Assembly (NCBI GenBank): GCA_023401595.1
Contig: JAEXDQ010000039.1
Span: 24,092 to 88,091, forward strand
From: Spirochaetota bacterium
Lineage (GTDB): Bacteria; Spirochaetota; Spirochaetia; Sphaerochaetales; Sphaerochaetaceae
Direction: 5' to 3'
Length of the DNA stretch: 64,000 nucleotides
Within the stretch, counting starts at the first letter, position 1, and the number at the start of each line of letters is the position of its first letter. Shown one piece after another: positions 9,200 through 16,634 of this stretch. Under the pieces are notes generated by a model. That model was not told the origin of the DNA. It made no database searches and worked only from the letters and a program-made list of their open reading frames with translations. Made by a program: the position numbers and the translations under genes.

Positions 9200-9268
9200 T
9201 CGCTACCCCGGCAGGACTGCGAAGGAAAATGGGAAGGGGTCAAGGCGATGGCGGAACGACAGTACTAC

Positions 9269-9304
9269 CAGTACGGCGAATCCGACAGCAACACAGACAC
9301 GGCC
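9269..9304 (+). repeat. 36-bp direct repeat, copy 2
   Basis: Second copy, differing from 9164-9199 by a single A for G. It ends 17 bases before the AAGGAG ribosome-binding site of the downstream dehydrogenase, so it lies in that gene's leader if transcription enters from upstream. Confidence 0.9.
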
Positions 9305-9334
9305 CATTTCCCGAGCAAGTAAGGAGAAAAGAAG

Positions 9335-10369
9335 ATGAAAGCATTGATAATGAACCCCTACAAGCACCTCACCCTCCAAGACGTCCCAACCCCGACGATC
9401 CAAGATGCCCACGAGGTATTGATACGAATCAGGGCCGCGGCGATTTGCGGTTCTGACGTACATGGTTACGATGGGTCGACGGGAAGACGGAAACCACCTG
9501 TGATCATGGGGCATGAAGGAGCGGGGGAAGTGATAGCCGTCGGGACTGCCGTGACAGCATTCGAACCAGGAGACCGAGTCACTTTCGACTCGACGATTTA
9601 TTGCGGAACCTGTGATCCCTGCCGTAGGGGAGATGTCAATCTGTGCGAAAACCGCCGCGTATTGGGAGTGTCCTGCGACGAATACCGGTACGACGGTATT
9701 TTCGCTGAATACGTGGTGGTGCCTGATCATATTGTCTATCGACTACCGGAAGGTCTTTCCTATATACACGCATCGCTGACGGAACCGGCCGCTGTCGCGG
9801 CACATGCCGTCAGGCTCACCCCGATAGAACTGGACGACAGCTTGGCCGTCGTCGGAACCGGAATCATCGGACTCCTGATCATCAAGATACTCGCAGCTTC
9901 CAACGCAGGACCAATCATCGCGTTGGAGACCGACCCGTCCAGGCATGAAGCGGCAAAAGCCGCGGGTGCTTCCTATGTATTTGATCCCCGGGATTCTGAC
10001 CTCGACAAAAAGCTTTACGAAATCACTGGCGGTAGAATGATTGATAGAGTATTTGAGGCGGTTGGAGCCTCGGCCCCTGTCAATACAGCGCTTCGCCTAG
10101 TAAGGAAAGGGGGGTCGGTTACTTTGGTGGGGAATGTCTCTCCGACAATTGAATTTCCATTACAGAGCGTCGTTACAAGGCAGATCAAGCTGATAGGCTC
10201 CTGCGCCATAGCCGGAGAGTATCCGTTGGTGATAGACATGATGTCAAGAGGTAGACTTGATGTCACATCGCTGATCAGCGCCGTAGTACCGATGGCGGAA
10301 GGACAGCTATGGTTTGACAGGCTGTATTCCAGAGAGCCCGGACTCCTCAAGGTCGTATTGGAGCCCTAG
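9335..10369 (+). CDS. Zinc-dependent medium-chain alcohol/polyol dehydrogenase
   Basis: A 344-residue NAD(P)-dependent dehydrogenase of the sorbitol/threonine dehydrogenase group. Catalytic zinc ligands are visible in CGSDVHG (~residue 37) and GHEGAGEV (~residue 66). The structural zinc site has its four cysteines in CGTCDPCRRGDVNLC (~residues 90-105). A Rossmann fold starts at VGTGIIGLL (~residue 171). Start ATG 9335 follows AAGGAGAAAAGAAG. Position after the kinase and before a Gfo/Idh/MocA protein suggests oxidation of a sugar alcohol or hexonate (idonate, galactonate or similar) to a keto compound; the substrate is unassigned. Confidence 0.92.
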   Translation: MKALIMNPYKHLTLQDVPTPTIQDAHEVLIRIRAAAICGSDVHGYDGSTGRRKPPVIMGHEGAGEVIAVGTAVTAFEPGDRVTFDSTIYCGTCDPCRRGDVNLCENRRVLGVSCDEYRYDGIFAEYVVVPDHIVYRLPEGLSYIHASLTEPAAVAAHAVRLTPIELDDSLAVVGTGIIGLLIIKILAASNAGPIIALETDPSRHEAAKAAGASYVFDPRDSDLDKKLYEITGGRMIDRVFEAVGASAPVNTALRLVRKGGSVTLVGNVSPTIEFPLQSVVTRQIKLIGSCAIAGEYPLVIDMMSRGRLDVTSLISAVVPMAEGQLWFDRLYSREPGLLKVVLEP

Positions 10370-10430
10370 CCAAAATAATGTTCCATGACTTTAACGGAAA
10401 TAATAGTCGTCGATACAAAAGGACTGGACA

Positions 10431-11510
10431 ATGATCAATTCAAAAATACGTTTTGGCATAATAGGGTATGGAAAAGTGGCGCGGTTGCATGCGAAGGCTT
10501 TGCAAGCTTCCGAACATTGCCGACTCGTCTCCGTTTGCGGCAGAAATGAAGCCGGTCGCAGGGAATTTGCGGGAGAATGGGGCATACAGTCGAGGACCGA
10601 CGTACAAGAAATGGTTCGGGAAGATGGAGTGCAAGCCGTCGTAATCACAACCCCTCATCCCGTCCATTGTCAGGGTGCGCTGGACGCTTTCGCCGCTGGT
10701 TGCCATGTTCTGGTGGAAAAGCCAATGGCACTGACGGTAGCTCAGTGTGAAGAGATGATCCAGGCGGCGAAACTGACGGGGAAAAAGCTCGGTGTGATCA
10801 GTCAAAGAAGATGGTACCCATCTTGCCAGAGAATCAAGCGGGCGATATGTGATGGAAAACTGGGGGAGCCGGCCATAGGACAGATTATCATGTTGGGATG
10901 GAGAGACCTCGCCTACTACCAGTCCGACCCATGGCGTGGCAAGTGGGATATGGAAGGAGGAGGCGTGCTGATCAACCAAGCCCCACATCAAATCGACCTG
11001 CTTCATTGGTATATGGGACCGGTTCAAGAAATCTCCGCATATTGGAAGAATGTCAATCATCCATATATCGAAGTCGAGGATACCGCGGTAGCCGCCCTTC
11101 GTTTCAAGCATGGCGGGCTGGGATCGATACTGGTTTCCAATTCGCAGAAACCGGGCATCTATGCGAAAGTACATATCCATGGAACCAGCGCGGCATCCGT
11201 AGGAGTCCAGACCGACGGCGGGGCAATGTTCGTAGCAGGCATGAGTGGAATAACGGAACCACCTTATAACGACCTATGGACGATCCCGAAAGAAACCCAG
11301 CTATTGGAGGAATGGAGGAAAACAGACGAGGCGTTTTTCTCAACAATCGACGCTACCTGGTATTTCTTCAAACTCCAGGCTGATGATTTCGCCTTGGCGA
11401 TCAAGGAGAACAAATCCCCCATGGTCACGGGAGAGGACGGTATGGAGACGGTGAAAATTATAGAAGGGATTTACCGGTCGGAAAAAGGACACGGTCCGAT
11501 TCGATATTGA
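10431..11510 (+). CDS. Gfo/Idh/MocA-family NAD(P)-dependent oxidoreductase
   Basis: A 359-residue protein with an N-terminal Rossmann domain (FGIIGYGKVARLHAKAL, residues 9-24) and the family's EKPMAL motif (~residue 97) carrying the catalytic Lys. The C-terminal alpha/beta domain contains GGGVLINQAPHQIDLLHWYMG (His/Asp of the active site, ~residue 175). The family oxidises or reduces sugar hydroxyls, inositols and related compounds. It ends the co-directional sugar set, 61 bases behind the zinc dehydrogenase. It is convergent with rsfS. Substrate unknown. Confidence 0.92.
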   Translation: MINSKIRFGIIGYGKVARLHAKALQASEHCRLVSVCGRNEAGRREFAGEWGIQSRTDVQEMVREDGVQAVVITTPHPVHCQGALDAFAAGCHVLVEKPMALTVAQCEEMIQAAKLTGKKLGVISQRRWYPSCQRIKRAICDGKLGEPAIGQIIMLGWRDLAYYQSDPWRGKWDMEGGGVLINQAPHQIDLLHWYMGPVQEISAYWKNVNHPYIEVEDTAVAALRFKHGGLGSILVSNSQKPGIYAKVHIHGTSAASVGVQTDGGAMFVAGMSGITEPPYNDLWTIPKETQLLEEWRKTDEAFFSTIDATWYFFKLQADDFALAIKENKSPMVTGEDGMETVKIIEGIYRSEKGHGPIRY

Positions 11511-11586
11511 AGCTCCAGTCGAAGACGAACAGGGGGACGCAGCAACAATCCAACGTTCCCCTTTCAACAAAAACCAACAGGAATAT

Positions 11587-11928
11587 CTATGAGCGATCCG
11601 GTTTCTGCCAGAGTTTCTCAAGGGCGTAGAATTCACGGAATTCGGCGCTCATCAGATGGATGATGATATCCCCGCCGTCAATCAGCTCCCATCCGTCGGC
11701 GGACGGGTTCTTGTGCCGGTTGTTCACCTCCACCCCCAGCTGGTTCAGCTCGCCCCACAGTTCGTGAGCGATACCCTTCAGGTGGCCTACGCTGTTGACG
11801 GTGGCGATAATAAAGCAATCAGCCCAGCTGCAATCGCCTGAGACGTCGATGACCGTAACGTCGGAACCCTTGTGGTCTTCAATGAATCTGGCGATCTGGT
11901 CAGCGACCTCGCGTCTCTCTTCTGTCAT
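11587..11928 (-). CDS. rsfS: Ribosomal silencing factor RsfS
   Basis: A 113-residue RsfS/Iojap-family protein that binds L14 on the large ribosomal subunit and blocks subunit joining when nutrients are short. The family core is seen in DVTVIDVSGDCSWADCFIIAT and the C-terminal DGWELIDGGDIIIHLMSAEFREFYALEKLW. Length is normal. Start ATG 11928 follows AGAGGAG. It is the last gene of the rplU operon, 3 bases behind the lipoprotein gene, the place rsfS occupies next to nadD/yqeK in many bacteria. Confidence 0.95.
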   Translation of the reverse strand: MTEERREVADQIARFIEDHKGSDVTVIDVSGDCSWADCFIIATVNSVGHLKGIAHELWGELNQLGVEVNNRHKNPSADGWELIDGGDIIIHLMSAEFREFYALEKLWQKPDRS

Positions 11929-11931
11929 GTA

Positions 11932-12570
11932 TTATCTACTCCTCTGAACGGAAACAAGCGCTTGCCGCGTCCACAGTGTCAACCACTGGCGCATACGCTC
12001 CCAATCCGTCGTATTATCAATAGTGATGAAACCGCCGGCGTCATATCCGGCGCAAGCGGTCACTTTTTCCAGTTCATTGAACAAGCCGTCGGCCGCATCA
12101 ATTCCGGCAAGTTTCCCTAGTGTATCGACCATCGCGGTTTTTCTCAAGGGCTTCGCATAGGAGACGAGCGCCTGCAGGCGTTGCGTCGCTGTAGGCGTAT
12201 CCGTCAGGCTCACCCCGGTCTCGATGGCAAGGCTGTCAAGCAAGCCCCTCAGGCTGGACAGATCTGACGGAGTACCGCCGAACAGACCATAGGAATGGAG
12301 ATTGAACAAATCGATCGCCGCCTGTTCCATGGAGACTTCCCGGCCATTCGCCGCCAGATACGACCGATATCCGGCGACGGCTCCGACAGGAAGAGAAACG
12401 GTCACGAGCCCCGTGCCGTCGCCGGTTCTCACCAGCAGCAGGACTTCGTCCCCGAACCAGCCGTACCGACAGACCGGCGGCGGCTCCGACGAACACGACG
12501 CCAAGACCAACGACAGAGAAATGCACAAGACCAGCGCGCAACTAGAAACGGCGAGGCCTTTTCGTCTCAC
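11932..12570 (-). CDS. Putative lipoprotein of unknown function between yqeK and rsfS
   Basis: A 212-residue protein started at GTG 12570: GGAGGG lies 6 bases upstream, and GTGA overlaps the yqeK stop, showing translational coupling. Residues ~1-25 form a lipoprotein signal with the lipobox LASC followed by SSEPPP. The rest reads DEVLLLVRTGDGTGLVTVSLP and later LRGLLDSLAIETG. In related organisms, as I recall, a LytR-CpsA-Psr protein sits between yqeK and rsfS. The VLLLVRTG...VSLP stretch faintly recalls the start of an LCP domain, but the LCP arginines and length are missing, so I leave it unassigned. Confidence 0.75.
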   Translation of the reverse strand: MRRKGLAVSSCALVLCISLSLVLASCSSEPPPVCRYGWFGDEVLLLVRTGDGTGLVTVSLPVGAVAGYRSYLAANGREVSMEQAAIDLFNLHSYGLFGGTPSDLSSLRGLLDSLAIETGVSLTDTPTATQRLQALVSYAKPLRKTAMVDTLGKLAGIDAADGLFNELEKVTACAGYDAGGFITIDNTTDWERMRQWLTLWTRQALVSVQRSR

Positions 12571-13172
12571 AGTCGCCCTCCGTCCTTCATGTACCCGTAC
12601 AACCGTCGCGTACAAGCAGCCGGGGAGATGCCGTTACGTTCAAGATAGTCGTCCTGGTCTTCAATGATCAGCATCGCCATGTTCTCCATCGTCGGCCGGG
12701 ACAGCAGGAACTGGCGGCGTTCGTCGGTAAGATGTCTGCGCAACGGCTCAAGGTAATCGACGATATACATCGCAAGCCCCAAGGGCCCCATGGAGACATC
12801 CCCCAAGGTATGCCATCGGACGGCAAGCCACCAAGAATCGGGGCAACCGGGAAGCTTCGTCCGCATCAGATCCGCGGCGACGGTACCGTGCAGCAGCATC
12901 GGCCGGTTCAGCTCCTCCGATTCCATCGGCAGGTTCCGCTCCCGGCAATAGGCGAGCAGAGCGTCGTCGGCCCATCCCCTGGCAACATCGTGCCAAAGGC
13001 CGATATACAGACCGGCGTCGCTTCCCGCGAGGTCGTCTTCACAGGCGTAGGGGAAACGCTCAAGAAGCCCTTTCATCGTAGCGGCGCAACTTTGGCAATG
13101 AGCAAAACGGCTCGGCTTCACCTGGCTGGCGACATATTGTTCAAGTCCGGTATAGATGTCGTTCCTGTACAT
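12567..13172 (-). CDS. yqeK: YqeK-type HD hydrolase (diadenosine tetraphosphatase, symmetrical)
   Basis: A 201-residue HD-superfamily protein. The metal ligands appear as HCQSC (His, ~residue 23), GLWHDVARG (HD pair, ~residue 55), LLHGTVAA (His, ~residue 90) and VRWHTLGDVSMGPLG (~residue 118), followed by the YIVDYLEPLR segment typical of YqeK. Family members hydrolyse Ap4A to two ADP. It lies directly downstream of nadD, with a 32-base overlap, as in many Gram-positive and spirochaete genomes. Small oddity: the usual final Asp helix is followed by a somewhat longer tail. Confidence 0.92.
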   Translation of the reverse strand: MYRNDIYTGLEQYVASQVKPSRFAHCQSCAATMKGLLERFPYACEDDLAGSDAGLYIGLWHDVARGWADDALLAYCRERNLPMESEELNRPMLLHGTVAADLMRTKLPGCPDSWWLAVRWHTLGDVSMGPLGLAMYIVDYLEPLRRHLTDERRQFLLSRPTMENMAMLIIEDQDDYLERNGISPAACTRRLYGYMKDGGRL

Positions 13173-13818
13173 ACTCTGCTACCTTGCCCGGCATGAGCGA
13201 AGCTACGTCCATGGGAAAATCCCCATCGGAGGACAGCTCCGACAGACGTCTTCGGATATCGGTCGAGGAATCCTCCTTGACGGCGTTGTCTATGTATCTG
13301 ACCGTGACGCCGTCAGGCATTCCGGCGATTGACGCGACGGTCTCCCGCCGGCAGACAATGAAAGTGGCGATCTTCTTCAATTCTGAAAAACGATGCCACC
13401 GGGACAGCCCGTCCAGCAAGTCATCGCCGACGACTACGGCTATGGAGCCATCGACCGAATATGCTTCATATATATACCGAACGGTATCGTAGGTGTAGGA
13501 CACCCCTCCCCGTTCCAGTTCACAAGAATCGACCGCAAGTTCAAACTCCCTGTCCTGGGGGTATATTTCACGATATTGTCCGATAGCGAGCCGCAGCATC
13601 GCCAACCGGTCGACAGCGGAAGCGGGTCGCTGTTCGTTCTGCTTGAAATTGTTGAGCGCCACGGGGACAAGGATGATCCGTTGGTAATCGGTATGCTCCA
13701 CGACGCAATGAATCAGATGCAGATGCCCCAGATGGACGGGATCGAAGCTACCGCCGATCATTGCGGTGGAAAGCGTTCGCCCCCGGGCGGTCGTGTCAAT
13801 CATCCGGGGCCTCGTCAA
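13141..13818 (-). CDS. nadD: Nicotinate-nucleotide adenylyltransferase
   Basis: Adenylates nicotinate mononucleotide in NAD synthesis. The 225-residue protein has the nucleotidyltransferase motif GGSFDPVHLGHLHLI (~residue 22) and, near the C-terminus, the SSTDIRRRLS stretch that corresponds to the ISSTxIR motif (~residue 187). The start ATG overlaps the obg stop as ATGA, so the two are coupled. The N-terminus has about 15 residues before the motif region, slightly longer than average. It lies in the rplU operon between obg and yqeK. Confidence 0.95.
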   Translation of the reverse strand: MTRPRMIDTTARGRTLSTAMIGGSFDPVHLGHLHLIHCVVEHTDYQRIILVPVALNNFKQNEQRPASAVDRLAMLRLAIGQYREIYPQDREFELAVDSCELERGGVSYTYDTVRYIYEAYSVDGSIAVVVGDDLLDGLSRWHRFSELKKIATFIVCRRETVASIAGMPDGVTVRYIDNAVKEDSSTDIRRRLSELSSDGDFPMDVASLMPGKVAEYVQERHLYRT

Positions 13819-14903
13819 TCTTCAGCGGAATGGCTGGGAGGATCAGGGTAATAGGCATCGGTATCCAGCGTGGAGGTAAAACCGCCACGGCTTGCCCTCA
13901 AAGCCTCCAGCTCCGGGTTTTCCGCATCGCCCACCAATTGGATAAAGGCCTGCTTGACTTCCTCCAGCCCTTCATCCATGTAGATGGACATCCCTATGAT
14001 ATGCCTGTCGGAATATTTCTTCCGAAGTTCTGCCAGATGTTCGGGAGCCCCGTCCTCATCGAGCTTCGTCCCGATGATCACCTGCTCCTTCTCCAACAGG
14101 TCGGGAGCGTAGGCGCGCAGTTCGTCGCACAGTACGTCGTAGGCGTCCAGATAGTTGTCGTCCGACAGGTCTATCAGGAACGCCAGTCCGGTGGTGCGGC
14201 TGATATGGCGGAGGAACTTGAAGCCCATTCCGGCGCCCTGGCTGGCTCCTTCGATGATTCCGGGGATATCGGCCAGGACGATGTCGTGGTCGCCATACCG
14301 GAACATCCCCAATTGGGGTATCTTCGTCGTAAAGGGATAGCCGGCGACTTTTGAACGGGCGTTGGTCAGCAGGTTCAACAACGAGGACTTTCCCGCGTTG
14401 GGGAAGCCTACGAATCCTATGTCGGCGATCACCAGCAGCTCGACGCCGACTCGCATCTCCTGACCGGGTTCTCCGGGCTGAGCGAAACGGGGCGTCTGTC
14501 TGGTTGCGGTACGAAAATGCCAGTTACCTTGGCCGCCGCGCCCGCCTTTGAGAAACACCCACCGCTCTTCGCCTGTCAGATCCTTGATGATTTCACCAGA
14601 CTGGGCGTCCTTGAGGACCGTACCAGGGGGAACCGGAATCTCTATGTCCTTTCCATCGCGGCCATAACAACGCTGTCCCGCCCCGGATCTGCCGTTTTCA
14701 GCCCTGTAGGTACGAACCAGCTTGAGATGTCCGAGGGTTCGGAGATTCTGCTTTACCACAAAGACGACGTCGCCGCCACGACCGCCGTCGCCGCCGTCCG
14801 GCCCGCCTTTGGGAATAAACTTCTCCCTGCGGAAGGAAACACAACCGTTGCCTCCGTTTCCGGAGGCAACGTCTATATACGTCTCGTCTGAAAATCCAAA
14901 CAT
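13815..14903 (-). CDS. obg: GTPase Obg/CgtA
   Basis: A 362-residue ribosome-associated GTPase. Residues 1-157 form the glycine-rich Obg fold (SGNGGNGCVSFRREKF, GGDGGRGGDVVF). The G domain starts at GFPNAGKSSLLN (G1, ~residue 165). The switch II region reads DIPGIIEGASQGAGMG. The base-recognition G4 motif is TKLD instead of NKxD, which slightly alters the usual asparagine contact. The short C-terminus after the G domain lacks a large OCT domain. It acts in 50S maturation and follows L27, the standard arrangement. Confidence 0.97.
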   Translation of the reverse strand: MFGFSDETYIDVASGNGGNGCVSFRREKFIPKGGPDGGDGGRGGDVVFVVKQNLRTLGHLKLVRTYRAENGRSGAGQRCYGRDGKDIEIPVPPGTVLKDAQSGEIIKDLTGEERWVFLKGGRGGQGNWHFRTATRQTPRFAQPGEPGQEMRVGVELLVIADIGFVGFPNAGKSSLLNLLTNARSKVAGYPFTTKIPQLGMFRYGDHDIVLADIPGIIEGASQGAGMGFKFLRHISRTTGLAFLIDLSDDNYLDAYDVLCDELRAYAPDLLEKEQVIIGTKLDEDGAPEHLAELRKKYSDRHIIGMSIYMDEGLEEVKQAFIQLVGDAENPELEALRASRGGFTSTLDTDAYYPDPPSHSAED

Positions 14904-14942
14904 GTATTACTCTGGCCTCTTATAGCCAAGGTACTAAAACAA

Positions 14943-15194
14943 TCACTCAGTGACAATGCTGACGTACTTGCGGTTCTTCTTGGTGTAGAACTTCACAGTA
15001 CCGCCAACCTTGGCGTACAGAGTGTAGTCAGAGCCCAGACCTGCGTTTTCACCGGGATGAAACTGGGTGCCATGCTGACGGACGATGACTTCACCGCCCT
15101 TGACCAGCTGGCCTCCGAAGCGCTTTACGCCAAGGCGCTGGGAATTGGAATCGCGTCCGTTGCGGGAACTACCGCCACCTTTCTTATGTGCCAT
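14943..15194 (-). CDS. rpmA: 50S ribosomal protein L27
   Basis: An 83-residue L27 with MAHKKGGGSSRNGRDSNSQ at the N-terminus and RLGVKRFGGQ next, as in L27 of bacteria with an uncleaved N-terminus near the peptidyl-transferase centre. No Firmicute-style N-terminal extension is present, and no prp protease gene lies between rplU and rpmA, which agree with each other. It stands 11 bases behind rplU and 39 before obg. Confidence 0.98.
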   Translation of the reverse strand: MAHKKGGGSSRNGRDSNSQRLGVKRFGGQLVKGGEVIVRQHGTQFHPGENAGLGSDYTLYAKVGGTVKFYTKKNRKYVSIVTE

Positions 15195-15205
15195 TTCTGA
15201 ACTCC

Positions 15206-15517
15206 TTAACCGATGATCTCATTGATCTTGATGAGAGAATACTGCTGACGATGACCCTGGGTCCGGCGGTAGCCCTTTCTGCGGCGGAACTTATAGACCT
15301 TGATCTTGTCGCCTTTCATCTCGCCTTCGACGGTCGCGAGAACCTTGGCTCCGGATACATACGGGGTGCCGAACTTGGCGCTGTTTTCATCGACGATTGC
15401 GAGTACCTTCTCCAACTCCAGAGCGGATCCTTCCTCCATGGAAAGCTTGTCCACTTGCAGCGTAGCACCGACGAGTGCTTTGTACTGTTTTCCGAGAATT
15501 TCTACCAGTGCGTACAT
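15206..15517 (-). CDS. rplU: 50S ribosomal protein L21
   Basis: A 103-residue L21. Start ATG 15517 is chosen because the protein begins MYALVEILGKQYKA, the family N-terminus, and GGAAGTG lies upstream; the frame is open to 15742 but only by chance. The C-terminus KVYKFRRRKGYRRTQGHRQ is the conserved rRNA-binding tail. It is the first gene of the seven-gene operon running to rsfS, under the promoter at 15554-15582. Confidence 0.98.
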   Translation of the reverse strand: MYALVEILGKQYKALVGATLQVDKLSMEEGSALELEKVLAIVDENSAKFGTPYVSGAKVLATVEGEMKGDKIKVYKFRRRKGYRRTQGHRQQYSLIKINEIIG

Positions 15518-15553
15518 GACGATCACTTCCTTCAATTGAATTATTCGGCCTGT

Positions 15554-15582
15554 GTTATACCATCCTGCGGAAATACTTGCAA
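15554..15582 (-). promoter_or_regulatory. Promoter of the rplU-rsfS operon
   Basis: On the minus strand TTGCAA, 17-bp spacer, TATAAC, with its -10 about 37 bases before the rplU start. A well-formed sigma70-type promoter. It is divergent from the TetR gene. Confidence 0.6.
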
Positions 15583-15628
15583 CAGACTGAAATGAGAATC
15601 TTCCGAAAACCGACGGAAAACAGTATTG

Positions 15629-15650
15629 CCTACCTATCGGTCGGTAGGTT
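15629..15650 (+). promoter_or_regulatory. Probable TetR operator
   Basis: The imperfect palindrome ACCTATCGGTCGGTAGGT, flanked by CCT on the left and TAT on the right, ends 12 bases before the start of the TetR gene. It resembles the ACCGACCGGTCGGT class of TetR sites. Autoregulation is likely. Confidence 0.5.
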
Positions 15651-15661
15651 ATAGTGTATCC

Positions 15662-16330
15662 ATGAGTTCCGATACCTTGATACAAGACACTGGAAGCAGC
15701 AAAAAAACAAGCGCGCAGGCCGCGCAAGGCGGAGAATCCCAAGATACACGAGAAAAGCTGATTCTCCTTACCCTACGCCTCGCCGCCACGAAGGGATTGG
15801 ACAACACGTCGCTGTCCGACATTGCGCAGTCCGCGGGCCTCCGCAAGGCTAGTCTGTACTATCACTTTCCGTCGAGGGAAGCCATGATCGAACAGATATT
15901 CTCCTATTGTTCCGACCTGGCGTCCAGACAGGGAATCGTCATCTCTTTCAGCGGTTCCGCGGAGGAGGTGTTGTCCAAGGCAATGGAGCATTGGCACAAG
16001 CTCTACACAACCCCGCCGCTTTCATATTTCTATCGGATCGTGGAATCCCAGAAACTGATCCTTCCCCTCGCCGCCCGCACCAGCCGGACGTTCATCCAGA
16101 TGATGCATGGACAATCGGAAATCCTGCTGGAGACATTGGCGGAGACAGGCCGGCTCGACATCGAAGAGCTTGACCTCGCCGTAATGATGTTCTCCAGTAC
16201 CGTACAGTCCTTCCTAGTTCGCTCGATGATCTCCGAGATGGAAGAAGTAGACGAGGACGAGGACTTGGAATGGCAGGAGGAACGGTTCATCAGAAGGTTC
16301 TGCGAATTATATACGAACCATTTGGTATAG
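15662..16330 (+). CDS. TetR/AcrR-family transcriptional regulator
   Basis: A 222-residue repressor. Start taken at ATG 15662, just behind the operator-like palindrome; an in-frame ATG at 15626 would lie upstream of the palindrome. Residues ~40-85 give the TetR helix-turn-helix (DNTSLSDIAQSAGLRKASLYYHFPSREAMIEQIF). The C-terminal ligand domain is helical and ends in a very acidic stretch, EVDEDEDLEWQEE. No obvious target gene stands next to it: the neighbours are ribosomal proteins and an esterase. Its stop codon is the first three bases of an 11-bp repeat array. Confidence 0.93.
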   Translation: MSSDTLIQDTGSSKKTSAQAAQGGESQDTREKLILLTLRLAATKGLDNTSLSDIAQSAGLRKASLYYHFPSREAMIEQIFSYCSDLASRQGIVISFSGSAEEVLSKAMEHWHKLYTTPPLSYFYRIVESQKLILPLAARTSRTFIQMMHGQSEILLETLAETGRLDIEELDLAVMMFSSTVQSFLVRSMISEMEEVDEDEDLEWQEERFIRRFCELYTNHLV

Positions 16331-16382
16331 GGTCACTTTAGGCTCAATCTAGGGTCACTTTAGGCTCACTTTAGGGTCAATC
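16328..16382 (+). repeat. 11-bp tandem repeat array A (five units)
   Basis: Five consecutive 11-mers: TAGGGTCACTT, TAGGCTCAATC, TAGGGTCACTT, TAGGCTCACTT, TAGGGTCAATC. The first three bases are the stop codon of the TetR gene. The period is shared with the arrays at 27427 and 61860. Confidence 0.95.
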
Positions 16383-16634
16383 GGCGGTCGTTCCGGGGTT
16401 ATTTTTGAGGCGATCGGCATTTACATATTTACCACCCTATCGATAATTAATTATTTCTATAGTTGTATGTTAAGCATCCAACAGCTAATACGAATCCAAA
16501 TATGACAATGTATGGCGGCAATGATATCATCATCATTATTTTATTTACTTTCTTATTGAAAATAACTATTTACAAGCGATTCGAAACATGCTTGAATAGT
16601 ACATGCTGATAATTCAACAAGAGGAGACAAATTC
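16383..16634. other. AT-rich gap before the esterase gene
   Basis: About 250 bases, markedly richer in A/T than its surroundings. On the minus strand a short open frame near 16426-16515 would encode a hydrophobic peptide (YIVIFGFVLAVGCLTYNY). It may be a remnant of a membrane protein or chance. The esterase's own leader occupies the last 30 bases. Confidence 0.4.
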
